Shown: positions 1 through 7,967 of the stretch, piece by piece
How positions within the stretch are numbered: position 1 is the stretch's first letter
Layout: every line of letters begins with the position of its first letter
Origin: Cephalothrix spiralis
Taxonomy: Eukaryota > Nemertea > Palaeonemertea > Archinemertea > Cephalotrichidae
Reading direction: 5' to 3'
NCBI GenBank assembly: GCA_032353305.1
Contig: JAUCNG010420021.1
Location: 1 to 15,875 of the forward strand
Length of the DNA stretch: 15,875 nucleotides
The notes under the pieces: model-generated
The model's database searches: none
Told to the model about the DNA's origin: nothing
What the model saw: only the letters and a program-made list of their open reading frames with translations
Position numbers and translations under genes: made by a program

Positions 1-2
1 CG

Positions 3-46
3 CAAGAGGTTGTATCAATGTACATAGTACAGATATCTACCTCTTG
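3..46. repeat. Compact 44-nt hairpin
   Basis: The outer arms CAAGAGGT (3-10) and ACCTCTTG (39-46) are perfectly complementary. Inside them ATC pairs with GAT, and TGTAC pairs with GTACA around a three-base ATA loop. The result is a stem broken by small internal loops. Nothing upstream is visible, so a larger element could begin outside the window. Its function is unknown; it may be chance or the remnant of a foldback element. Confidence 0.5.
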
Positions 47-834
47 AGTAGGAAACAAATGGGAAATGGGTAAAAACTTAAATACCTTCCTGGAGCACCT
101 GGAAAATTACTCTCAAAAGCCCAGCGCTCAATTATAATAGTAGGGGTAAATATTATTTAAGATACAGGCTAAACCAATGGGGAATGCGCAAAGGCAATCC
201 CACAAGGTAAATTAAATGTATGAATTTTGTATTTGTATCATTGCAATTATCTGAATTACAAACACAGTTTTCAGTTGAGAAATCAGGATTTGTCCAGGAA
301 CAACGAATAAAGTAGGAAAGTAAATTGAGTTGATGAAATTATGGTGTATTGTTTCTATAATCATACCATATTGTAAATACTGATTCAAATTGAATTAGAA
401 CTTTGATTTCATTTGCGTTTCCTAGCAATCTATTTCATTTAGACCTTGCATAAAATTAACTAACATTATACGGCACCAGACTACAGTTTTGGTCTACTTT
501 CGGACCACACATTCAAATATAGTGCGTGAAAAATGAAATACTTAGGTTTTTGGTAATTAAACATGGAAAAAAGTGGATGATCTAGTCAAAACTTGCTATG
601 AAATAAGCTCTGGTAGGAAAAATTCGGGTGATGATTTTCGTTTAAAAGAATAATCACAGAAAAAGTAACAAATACATAGTGTCTTATTCGAAGGCTGATT
701 TCTCGAAAACATATTCAAATTTGTTATTGTGAGAGGTAACAAGCCTTGTACAATAACTTGTAGTTAAAAGGATTTTTTTTCACAGTTTTTTATTTAGACA
801 GTTATTGGTCCTCGATCATCTGGGTTTTTGTATA
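47..834. other. Unique AT-rich non-coding stretch
   Basis: All frames are densely stopped. I see no coding region, RNA gene or substantial repeat here. The only local structure is a five-base stem TGGTC/GACCA near 490-515, which is within chance. Confidence 0.6.
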
Positions 835-899
835 GGTTAGATAAAATATATCAATGTGCCATGCAGGGTTAGATAAAATAATATCAATGTGCCATGCAG
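835..899. repeat. Tandem duplication, 32/33-bp unit, two copies
   Basis: Copy 1 (835-866) and copy 2 (867-899) both start GGTTAGATAAAATA and end TCAATGTGCCATGCAG. They differ only by one inserted base in the AT run of copy 2. Near-identity in AT-rich neutral DNA suggests a recent local duplication by replication slippage. No function is implied. Confidence 0.9.
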
Positions 900-1443
900 T
901 GTCCGAAATCGTTATGGTCAACATTATATGTATCATTATTTCCAATATGATAGGGATCTGTATAATAGGTTAGTTAATGATACACAAATGGGACAATTAG
1001 TACTGAATTCATGTCTGATTTTCAAAACGGAACAAGACTATTTCCGGCCGGTATTATGACGTAATACTATTGACGCATTTAAGGTAGAAAATTGGGTATC
1101 TAAAAACATTTTGTTCACATTTTCCATCAAATAGCAGGGACATTACAAAACAATCATTGTTTACGGGGGCGGAATTGATTCCCAAACTTGCCGCTAGGTG
1201 AATATAAAAAGTGCTAGACTATACGTTAAAAGATATTGAAATGAAGCAAGTCCGAAGCAGGATATTGACTTTTATAACTTACACAAAGTTACTTAGTCTA
1301 GTGGAGATATTAAGTCAAGTAATGCGAAACTGAAATTATCAGCCGTAAGGTGGCTTCAAACTTCGAAGGGATTAAACAGGAATCACATGTGTTTGTCATG
1401 AAATTGATTTTGATAGTCACCGGCCCATTTTTCTAGATTTTCT
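900..1443. other. AT-rich non-coding stretch with one small palindrome
   Basis: No gene is visible. At 1044-1067 a CCGGCCGG palindrome abuts GTATTA-TGACG-TAATAC (1051-1067), a near-palindrome centred on a CRE-like TGACGTAA core of the kind bound by bZIP factors. A single such site is weak evidence of regulation. Confidence 0.45.
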
Positions 1444-1509
1444 AATGCCTCTCCAAAAATAAAGGGCAGTGAAGTCCCTATTTATTGCAAAACGCATAGA
1501 GGAGGCATT
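1444..1509. repeat. Nested foldback hairpin
   Basis: AATGCCTC (1444-1451) is perfectly complementary to GAGGCATT (1502-1509). Within this, AATAAAGGG pairs with CCC-TA-TTTATT, leaving a two-base bulge and a loop CAGTGAAGT. Two nested stems in 66 nt are more than a random repeat would normally give, though the middle is AT-rich. It may be a small foldback element or a transcribed stem-loop. Confidence 0.45.
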
Positions 1510-2393
1510 CTAAACATTTCCAAATGTGATTGGAGCTATTAAGTCCTATGCCAAAAATAATCATAGAAGCCTGAATATTTGGCTGTTTAGTATTCAAGAT
1601 ATCTACAACTCATTTTTATATGGAATACATAATTTCTGCGTAACACTACTTCAAAGTTTGACGTGTCTACAATATGTCTTTATTGAACAAATTATCCTTT
1701 GTAAATCTACAGAGAAAGATTCAGATAGAGTTCAGGCCCACACAAATTTAGATTTACTCTGAAGGGGGGGAGGTGAGAAACGGTCGTTAATCTTGAATCC
1801 AAAATTCCGTAAACCTGTTATAATACCGAACGTTTGTTTCAAAAGAATCGAAAATTCTTTCAATTTCCTCATGGATCGTGAGAAAATAATACTCCACTAG
1901 AAAGATTTTGTCGCGAAAATGCAGAGGCATATTAATTCGTAAAACCGGAAATATATATTCGGTAGTTGTTCTAAATTCCCCATAATTTAGTATTCAGCAG
2001 AATTAGAGGTTCCTATTTTTGTCAAAATCTCGATATGTAAAAGTGAATTTCCGGTTGATCCCCTACCCCTCCCCCTTGAACGCATTTTTAGTATGGCGAA
2101 CAAACATAGGTTTTGGACACTCTCTCCTCGCGTACGTAGCCGTCTTTATTTGCCCTACTTTTGTCATCGTCTATTTATAAAACTGTCATAAAATTGATAA
2201 ATCAATGGAAAGTAGGCCTATTATATTTGGTAAAAGTCACCAAAAGATGATATTTATAGCCAGGAAAAATGTGCAATGATAACGATAAAGCTTTATAAAT
2301 TGTTTTTCATGCGGTGAATAACCAGACGCATATTTCAAGTGACTTAGATGAGTTTTTCAGACCTTCGTTGTTTCAGTGGATCTATATCTATTC
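1510..2393. other. AT-rich non-coding stretch with G-run and C-run tracts
   Basis: No supported gene; a 78-codon open frame at 1526-1762 has an unremarkable composition. A seven-G run lies at 1764-1770. A C-rich tract (CCCC-TA-CCCC-T-CCCCC, about 2059-2075) lies 290 bp away. A 10-bp perfect inverted repeat, AACCGGAAAT (1943-1952) and ATTTCCGGTT (2047-2056), sits between them. Nothing else stands out. Confidence 0.5.
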
Positions 2394-2478
2394 TTTGGAG
2401 CATAAAATTTGTGTTTAGATCCTTAAATATGCTGTAATAATGACCAATATATTTGCAGCATAGATACGGAACATCCCG

Positions 2479-2492
2479 TAAGCTCAGTCTGT
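2479..2492 (+). promoter_or_regulatory. A-box-like motif in array unit 2 (representative)
   Basis: TAAGCTCAGTCTG fits the polymerase III A-box pattern TRGCNNARYNGG apart from one inserted or changed base. Equivalent copies end at 2612, 2710, 2816 and 2912. Because the B-box partner is imperfect, activity as an internal promoter is possible but uncertain. Confidence 0.45.
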
Positions 2493-2988
2493 GAAGCATA
2501 TAATTTGTGTTCCGATCCTTAAAATAAATATGATGTTATAATGACCAATATGTTTGCAGCATAGATACGGAACGTCCAGTTAGCTAAAGGCTATATATAT
2601 AGCTCAGTCTGTGGAGCATAAAAATTGTGTTCCGATCCTTAAATATGCTGTAATAATGACCAATATATTTGTAGCATAGATACGAAACGTACGGTTTTAG
2701 CTCAGTCTGTAGAGCATAGAATATGTGTTCCGATCCTTAAATATGCTGTAATAATGACTAATATATTTGCAGCATAGATACGGAACGTCCAGTTAGCTAT
2801 ATAAAGCTCAGTCTGTAGAGCATAGAATATGTGTTCCGATCCTTAAATATGCTGTAATAATGACAAATATATTTGCAGCATAGATTAGAAACGTCCGGTT
2901 AGATCAGTCTGTGGAGCATAGAATTTGTGTTCCGATCCTTAAATATGCTGTAATAGTGACCAATGTATTTTCAGCATAGATACGGAAC

Positions 2989-3037
2989 GTCCAGTTACCT
3001 CAGTTTGTGGACCATGAGACTCCTCATCGCAGGAGTC
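2989..3037 (+). pseudogene. tRNA-Lys-like 5' fragment at the array's end
   Basis: The last unit keeps more of a tRNA than the others. After a diverged D-arm (TACCTCAGTTTG) it continues CCATGAGACTC, as in animal tRNA-Lys. It then forms a perfect six-base stem GACTCC (3018-3023) with GGAGTC (3032-3037) around an eight-base loop, in the place of the anticodon arm. From memory of metazoan tRNA-Lys the similarity runs about 48 bases. The T-arm, B-box and acceptor 3' half do not follow, so it is a truncated tRNA-related head, not a working tRNA. It suggests the array derives from a tRNA-Lys-type SINE. Confidence 0.6.
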
Positions 3038-3424
3038 AATACTTCATGCAAAAAATAGAAACAAAATTGAATTTTGATCGCGCTAGTTTATTTAATTCGG
3101 TTTAGGAAAAGAAACTAATAAAACTTAGGTAAAAATCGTTTCATATCCATTTTTGTCCATGCTCATTTCTATTTGATCTTAATTTGTCGTGTGGAAACTT
3201 TTTAATATCGTGTACAAAGGTCGATATTTTGATGCACTTGCTTCCAAAAGGTGATGGGGAATTTGTCTAAAATTGATACGGATAGTAATTAACCATGACA
3301 GTTCTGTAAAGTTAACTTAATTATAAGATCGTAATTGACACATTGTTACCTCAAAAATAAGGCTTGATATTATTATAGGAACCTTGTAATAAAGATTAAA
3401 TTACAATGGAGCACAGCGACTCAT
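3038..3424. other. Unique AT-rich non-coding stretch
   Basis: I find no gene, repeat unit or strong inverted repeat here. Runs of A and T and scattered stops in all frames are all that is visible. Confidence 0.6.
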
Positions 3425-3790
3425 ATTGGGTTAAGGTCACCCAAGAATTGTAGTTTTTATCCATTTTTTAGGTTATTGAATTGGGTATCGGGATTTTAAA
3501 CCAAAATGATTCGGTTTGAAATTAACTCAATCAGTTTGGTTAAGTGTTTCCGAGGTTTTGGGTTGGATTTATGATAACCCGAATTTAATTGGTTTTATTT
3601 TAATTAGTTTTGGGTAAGGATAGTCATAACCAAAAGAAGAAGGGTACAACACTTACCCAATTATTTTGAGATATGTATAACCCAAATATTTTGAGTGTCA
3701 GAATTGGGTATTGCACTGACCAATAACCCAGAAATAAACGGTTGATTAATAACCCAAAATAAACGGTCAAATACAACCCTGTCCAATAGC
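3425..3790. repeat. Degenerate TTGGGT/ACCCAA-rich block with strand switch
   Basis: The first part carries G-strand motifs on the plus strand (TTGGGTTAAGG near 3427, TTGGGTATCGGG near 3482, TTTTGGGTTGG near 3556). The second part carries mainly the complement (TAACCCG near 3576, TTACCCAA near 3654, TAACCCAAA near 3678, TAACCCA near 3724, TAACCCAAA near 3750). The spacing is irregular, so this is not a telomere array. The opposed orientation suggests a decayed inverted-repeat element or two oppositely inserted copies of one repeat. Confidence 0.5.
3717..3767. repeat. Tandem duplication, 25/26-bp unit
   Basis: Copy 1 (3717-3742) and copy 2 (3743-3767) share the pattern TGA-N-N-AATAACCC-AAATAAACGGT, with a few substitutions and one deleted base. 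It lies inside the TTGGGT/ACCCAA block and accounts for part of its repetitiveness. Confidence 0.85.
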
Positions 3791-3865
3791 CCTATACGTA
3801 TATGATATACAACTGCTATTCTGTGTCTTAATGAAATATTCGCAAGTGTGAAGTGTCCCAATAAA

Positions 3866-3889
3866 ATCAGGAATACACGTATTCCTGAT
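3866..3889. repeat. 24-bp palindrome with perfect 11-bp arms
   Basis: ATCAGGAATAC (3866-3876) is followed by AC and then its exact complement GTATTCCTGAT (3879-3889). An 11-bp perfect arm with a two-base centre is unlikely by chance. It could be a dimeric protein-binding site or a replication-slippage product. It lies 17 bp before a CRE. Confidence 0.8.
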
Positions 3890-3905
3890 AAAATGTATTA
3901 CAGTT

Positions 3906-4166
3906 TGACGTCATAGTGAGACTTTATTATGAATATTTTATTAATTGCAAAAAAAACCGAACGAGTATAGTATTCATTATCGCCTGACTAACACCCTCAA
4001 AGTGTTCGCAGTTAAATTGTCTGAATCTAAATTCATCAGATCCTTCAAAGCTCATGCAGCACTTGATTAGTTCAGCGTGTCACATGACGTCACGCTGCAA
4101 ATATAATTCTGTCTACTTGCGGAGATTAAAGAAGCTTTACACGTGTAACGGATAAAGGAGGCGGAG
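3906..4166. promoter_or_regulatory. Cluster of CRE, E-box and GC-box-like motifs
   Basis: Full consensus CREs (TGACGTCA) occur at 3906-3913 and 4085-4092. The second sits inside a perfect seven-base inverted repeat, CAGCGTG (4073-4079) and CACGCTG (4091-4097). A 12-bp perfect palindrome TTACACGTGTAA with a CACGTG E-box core follows at 4137-4148, then GGAGGCGGAG (4157-4166), which resembles an Sp1-type GC box. Two exact CREs and a palindromic E-box within 260 bp is a motif density typical of a promoter or enhancer in animals. No coding exon follows that I can recognise, so this is inference. Confidence 0.45.
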
Positions 4167-4381
4167 CTTTACGCTGTGATCGCAATGCATTGTAAATGGT
4201 ATAAGACTACTAATTACAAGAGCATAGCTTTCAGACAGATTTATCGCTAACGAGGCCAGGGTATTTAGAAGTATGATATAAGACCGAGGATGTAGTTATC
4301 CGTCTAAGTTAATGACGGCATACTATAATCGTAGATTACGTATACATGGATATTACACTTCTATTAACCCTATATGAATTA

Positions 4382-4413
4382 ATTAGAAGCTAAGTCTCCG
4401 TAAAGCTTCTAAT
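4382..4413. repeat. Perfect 10-bp inverted repeat, 12-base loop
   Basis: ATTAGAAGCT (4382-4391) and AGCTTCTAAT (4404-4413) are exact complements around a 12-base spacer. As RNA this would be a stable short stem-loop. No T-run follows that would make it a bacterial-type terminator, which is not expected here anyway. Confidence 0.7.
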
Positions 4414-4745
4414 CTCATTGCAATTACGGTAGATTCTACGTAACAATTATATCGTAATTACACTGTTGAAGAAGAAGACATTATAACGATCTGTCATCGT
4501 GAATGGGATCTTATGGATTCGGCTTGACCCATTTTTCAGAACTGTTTCAAGGACATATGGGGAAATAACCTGAAAACGTATAATTTGCGATAATTCGGAA
4601 AAGTGTGAAAATAGTTTTGTCTTAAAATTTCGATTACTCAAAAAGTTTAGATAATTCCAAAACTGTCCCTTGATATGTTGTTTGCAAGAATGGATTAAGC
4701 TAGGAAAAAAAGTTTCAGCTCGATAAATAGTTAAGTCCTGTCATT

Positions 4746-4967
4746 TTGACGTTAATGATAACGAATAAGCGACAGTTCAAAAACTACTCATGCATAGGAA
4801 CAAAAGTGTCCATCCGCCATTTCGTCGAAAATGGCTATGTTGAAGTGCGCCTCTGTGGCAAACACCTAGCCCACTTATTGGTCCCAGTACGTACCGGTAC
4901 AGGGCCCAACGCAAAGTACATAGCAAGGTTGGTGAAATTTGAGAATGAAATTTCAAAATTACAATAG
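4746..4967 (+). other. GC-richer patch with a weak 73-codon open frame
   Basis: Between 4780 and 4930 the sequence is richer in G and C than its flanks and open on the plus strand from an ATG at 4746 to a stop at 4965-4967. I recognise no family in the translation, and the opposite strand is open over nearly the same stretch, which argues that base composition, not selection, keeps it open. The patch holds two hairpins: GCCATTT/AAATGGC (4816-4835) and an imperfect stem around the palindrome GTACCGGTAC (4891-4900) extending to 4880-4907. A decayed repeat is as likely as an exon. An AATAAA lies at about 4992. Confidence 0.25.
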
Positions 4968-5117
4968 GCTTTAATAATTTTTTGCTTTTACAATAAAATA
5001 CATAATTATAACATTTAATAAATATCAATAGATATTCATTAATTAAAAGGTCTTACCTTAAAGTTAAAAGGGATATATTCCGGTTTTTAATCCAAAAGAT
5101 GACGTGTGTATTCTTTG

Positions 5118-5243
5118 TTTACAATGAATGCCTGGGTGAATTCAATGGCAAATGCTGTCGTACTGTGTGAATGCACTCCCCTGTTCGTGATAGGAACAAA
5201 ATGTAATAGCGGGGGAGTGAGTCCATTGGAAGGCAATGTAAAA
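5118..5243. repeat. Foldback element with nested stems
   Basis: CACTCCCC (5174-5181) pairs perfectly with GGGGAGTG (5212-5219), and GTTC/GAAC pair inside it. Outward, TTCAATGG faces CCATTGGA, and TTTACA (5118-5123) faces TGTAAA (5238-5243), with unpaired stretches between, giving a 126-nt imperfect hairpin. A 12-base string, TCCATTGGAAGG, at 5222-5233 recurs exactly at 5524-5535 inside the CORE-SINE-like element, hinting at a shared repeat ancestry. No coding content. Confidence 0.55.
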
Positions 5244-5403
5244 TTTTTGTAGAAGAACAATGATACAAGGAAATAAATTCGGAATAATGATTCAATAATG
5301 GACTTAATGAGAGATTTTGTTAAATAATCGACTACATGAAAATATACATAAACTAATTAACAAATTAAAAAAAAATCCTAAATAGTAAATATTAGAATAA
5401 GTT

Positions 5404-5733
5404 CACGGACGGTCAGAATTTGTGTAAGTTTCGCCAACCGGGGTATGATAGTTACGCCTGACCCCAGCAGGTAGGCTGGGGTCGGGAAAACGGACTAGCA
5501 AACACCCGGGCTCGACACTACTTTCCATTGGAAGGGACCTTGGGCAAGTTCTTCAGCGTACACTACATTCTGGGTAGCTCGGTCAGGTTAAATACGTGTA
5601 GTGGGACGCTGTCCCTCCCTTCGGGGTAAACCCCACTGCTAATCGCCAGTAATCGGTATATAGAAAATAGATTACGAGTGCGGGATAGGTCTACAAGCCT
5701 AAGGGTAAAAGCTCATAAAGCGGACCGTCTGTG
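5404..5733 (+). mobile_element. CORE-SINE-like, structured GC-rich element with terminal inverted repeats
   Basis: The block is clearly richer in G and C than its AT-rich flanks. It is bounded by an 11-base inverted repeat with one mismatch, CACGGACGGTC (5404-5414) and GACCGTCTGTG (5723-5733). In the middle GACCTTGGGCAAGTTCTT (5536-5553) closely matches the core of MIR/CORE-SINEs as I remember it. About 17 bases before the core, GGCTCGACACT (5509-5519) resembles a polymerase III B-box, as in a SINE head. There is a perfect nine-base stem GACCCCAGC/GCTGGGGTC (5460-5483) with a six-base loop. AGTGGG (5600-5605) and CCCACT (5632-5637) enclose GGGAC/GTCCC and CCC-TTCG-GGG hairpins. Terminal inverted repeats are not usual for SINEs, so a MITE that captured SINE sequence is an alternative. 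No reading frame of note. Confidence 0.55.
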
Positions 5734-6397
5734 TTTATTTGGGCCAGTCATCTGACGCCCTCCCAATAATTTGAAGTTGATTTTTTCTTCTTTTTCATAT
5801 ATCGAAAGCATAGATTTTGCCGTTCTTGTAATCAATAGATCGGAGTGGTTCATATAAATGTCATAAATCCGCTTAGGCACTTAGTGCAGATGGTCTCTTT
5901 GATTTCCTACCATTTGTAAGCTATATCTAATAATCAAATTAGACTTCATTAGCAGTTTGAAAATTGCTGACAATTTTGTATCGTTAACGCCTACGTTCGC
6001 ATTTTATCTGAACCCATTGTCAAAACGGATTGCGGGTTTACCTTTTCTATGTTCTCTAATGAAGTAATTGGACTGTAAATTGCTTTAGCTAAATCGAGCT
6101 AAATCGTCTTTTAGGTATATTGTTTCTCTATTAAATCCGTCTATTTCAATGAGTAGCATCGATCCCTTATTTAGTTGAAATCCTTTCTCAAACGTCCACT
6201 ATCATCATCGGTACATTAACCGCGGATTAACCACAATGTTGAGAATTGGGAACGTTAAATCCTTCTTAAAACCATACAATTAGCCTACAATGGTGTTCAG
6301 ACAATTGAAGCGACGTTTAAATCTATTAGATTAATCAGTGCATGTTTCATGTTTAGGGATTTCGATTATTTAATAGCTTCTTGTGATTCTTTTGTTT
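5734..6397. other. AT-rich non-coding stretch
   Basis: No gene is visible. The only repeat is a small 10-bp tandem, GCTAAATCGA then GCTAAATCGT, at 6088-6107. Confidence 0.55.
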
Positions 6398-6434
6398 TTA
6401 ATGTGTTAATGCTTAAGGTTAATGGGCACATTAA
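6398..6434. repeat. Perfect 8-bp inverted repeat enclosing TTAATG repeats
   Basis: TTAATGTG (6398-6405) and CACATTAA (6427-6434) are exact complements. The spacer repeats the TTAATG word twice and contains the palindrome CTTAAG. It may be a short stem-loop or a product of local duplication. Confidence 0.45.
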
Positions 6435-6561
6435 GGTTTATAGGGTGCACAGGCTCAATTTTGAAGAGAGATACATATTACAGAGAGGTGACGACCTTAT
6501 TTCGTGGTGAATGGTAAAAATCTGCTTAAAGACCCGGCTGGGGTATATAGGGAAGCAAGAC

Positions 6562-6572
6562 AGGTGGCGCTG
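6562..6572. promoter_or_regulatory. CTCF-like motif in a local GC block
   Basis: AGGTGGCGCTG resembles the AGGGGGCGCT core of the animal CTCF motif, but the preceding CC-A-C half is poor. It lies in a short GC-richer patch (about 6530-6590) that also contains a TATATAG tract at 6544-6550. Weak evidence by itself. Confidence 0.2.
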
Positions 6573-6599
6573 CCATTCATTGCCGGGAGTTTCAAATGA

Positions 6600-7165
6600 T
6601 CGGAACGAACAAAAATGCTCCGAAATATCTCCCTATTTTAATACATTGGCAAATTAATTTTTGATATTCAAAAAGATTATAACCTGTATCAATATGTTAA
6701 CAATTCAACAGTTGAAATTTACCGCTGTAAATAGGTCAGCAGATGTTTATTTAATTGAGTTATAATGTCGATGTATTAACAGCATCGATCAGTTTATATC
6801 CTTGTACATTTAGGATAGCCATGTTAAGTGCGCATGCATCCCCATAACCCCTAGTGGCTGCGGGGTCTTTAACGTGTTCGTGAATTGCAGGAGTCTGAAA
6901 ACTGTGAAAACCGCGCACTATCCCGTGATTCCGTATCCAAAATGGCCGGAGGATCGGAATTTTGTTAAGAGGCCAAATATATTTTAAAAAATAATTAGAT
7001 AATGATATTTAAAAAGCTAGTAAGGGGGAAATTGGGGAAATATAGTAAAAATGTCAAATCGCGTTATTTCGCAAAAGGGAAAAATATTTATTTTTTAGTC
7101 TTTCAATGTTGATAACTCAAAAATTCATAAGTTGTTCGCGAGAAAGTATTAGTTTCTGTCCGATT
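6600..7165. other. AT-rich non-coding stretch
   Basis: No supported gene. A six-base stem TCGATG/CATCGA lies near 6767-6787. A CCCC ... GGGG pair around CCTAGTGGCTGC occurs at about 6841-6866. Neither is beyond chance. Confidence 0.5.
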
Positions 7166-7167
7166 GT

Positions 7168-7511
7168 TATTAATTAAATACCGTACCTTGGGGTTCAAAG
7201 ACATCGAGCATATTGGGAAATATTGTGATATTTGTTATTCTGCAACAGAAAAAGTTTCAGGATGATACTAATTAATCAAATACCGTACCTTTGGGGCCAT
7301 AGGTCTACACCAAAAGTGACAATTTTGTTATACACTGGAGATATACGGAGCATAAATATTTTGAACGACAAAAAAATAAAGTGCATGAAAGCTATACTCA
7401 TTAGATATACTTAAAGAGAGGAGTCTGATCTCAGTATATCAAAGAGACGGAGCGTCGTCTTACCTTTTGATAAATTAATTAAATTAAATAAATTAAATGC
7501 CGTACCTAGGG
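7168..7511. repeat. Three copies of a ~25-bp TTAATTAAATACCGTACC motif
   Basis: The motif occurs at about 7170-7193, 7269-7296 and 7482-7511, each ending CCGTACCT followed by a short G-run. The first two are about 100 bp apart and share an upstream AGTTTC stretch; the third is about 215 bp further, roughly two periods. This looks like a decayed tandem repeat of ~105-bp units whose third unit has lost most of its likeness. The intervening sequence is AT-rich with an ordinary 60-codon chance frame. Confidence 0.65.
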
Positions 7512-7830
7512 TCGAACATAGTTCCTATGATTTGCATCAGATTTAGACTGGTTCACTGACATAACCGTGTTAAAAACCATTTTGTAATAGGCGCAGTAAT
7601 TGCATTAATTTCAAGATGTGTTTATTTTCATTACGGAAGCATTTTAAAGGAAATATTTTGGTATAGTATCAATTTGGTAGTATTAATTTGTATCCCCATT
7701 TCACGTACCCCATGCAGTCAATCGGTGGCGGGGGTGAACTAGGGACATTTCCCCATATGTCGGTACCATATTGTTAGACAGTTGGGTGCATTGAGAAATC
7801 GAAGCTCGGGATTTAAAAAATGCACCGTGG
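7512..7830. other. Non-coding stretch without clear features
   Basis: I see no gene, RNA or repeat here beyond short AT runs and a G-rich patch (GGTGGCGGGGGTG) near 7724-7736. Confidence 0.55.
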
Positions 7831-7833
7831 TTC

Positions 7834-7967
7834 TTTTATTAATAGAGAAGTAATACCTTAGTGCGCTAAAGTACACCGCTTTTCCGGGAATTTTTATATA
7901 CCCCTCAAGGAGTAGTACGTATCACGTAATGCGGATACTGCTCTTGTTTATTAGAGTAGTAATACCT
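7834..7967. repeat. Diverged direct repeat, ~109-bp spacing
   Basis: A TTTATTA-AGAG-AGTAATACCT motif occurs at about 7835-7858 and 7946-7967 with small changes. The sequence between does not repeat visibly, so this may be the remains of a tandem pair or two copies of one short word. Confidence 0.4.

Larger units (their letters stand above)
2398..3037 (+). repeat. Tandem array of tRNA-like (SINE-derived) units, period 96-120 bp
   Basis: The GAGCAT landmark recurs at 2398, 2494 (AAGCAT), 2614, 2712, 2818, 2914 and 3010 (GACCAT), giving spacings of 96, 120, 98, 106, 96 and 96. From the second unit on, each landmark is preceded by a form of TAGCTCAGTCTG, which matches the tRNA D-arm and the RNA polymerase III A-box, with GCTC/GAGC able to pair. 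About 20 bases later comes GTTCCGATCC, a weak match to a B-box (GGTTCGANTCC). The unit then carries TATGCTG ... CAGCATA and an outer GTTCCG ... CGGAAC, which can form two nested stems; most copies keep both. The anticodon arm of a normal tRNA is missing from the inner units. Length differences come from short inserts such as a TATATA stretch in the 120-bp unit. I infer a satellite that grew from part of a tRNA-derived SINE; transcription is unproven. Confidence 0.85.

Noticed and set aside
1526-1762. 78-codon plus-strand open frame
   Set aside because: AT-rich chance frame, no recognised family, no supporting signals.
1764-2075. G-quadruplex pair
   Set aside because: One G7 run and three C-runs are visible, but four well-spaced runs are not, so the case is weak.
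2398-3037. CRISPR array
   Set aside because: Units repeat over their full length without unique spacers, and the genome context is animal.
2398-3037. Hammerhead-ribozyme satellite
   Set aside because: I looked for the CTGATGA and GAAA cores around the stems and did not find them in the units.
2989-3060. Functional tRNA-Lys gene
   Set aside because: No T-arm, B-box or acceptor 3' half follows the anticodon-like arm.
3425-3790. Interstitial telomere array
   Set aside because: TTGGGT-type words are irregularly spaced and differ from TTAGGG, so no telomere array is present.
4777-5028. 83-codon minus-strand open frame
   Set aside because: Mirrors the 4746-4967 plus-strand frame over the same GC-rich patch; both cannot easily be real and neither is recognised.
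6841-6866. CTCF-like motif on the minus strand near CCTAGTGG
   Set aside because: The CCACTAGGGG half fits but the following GC core does not.
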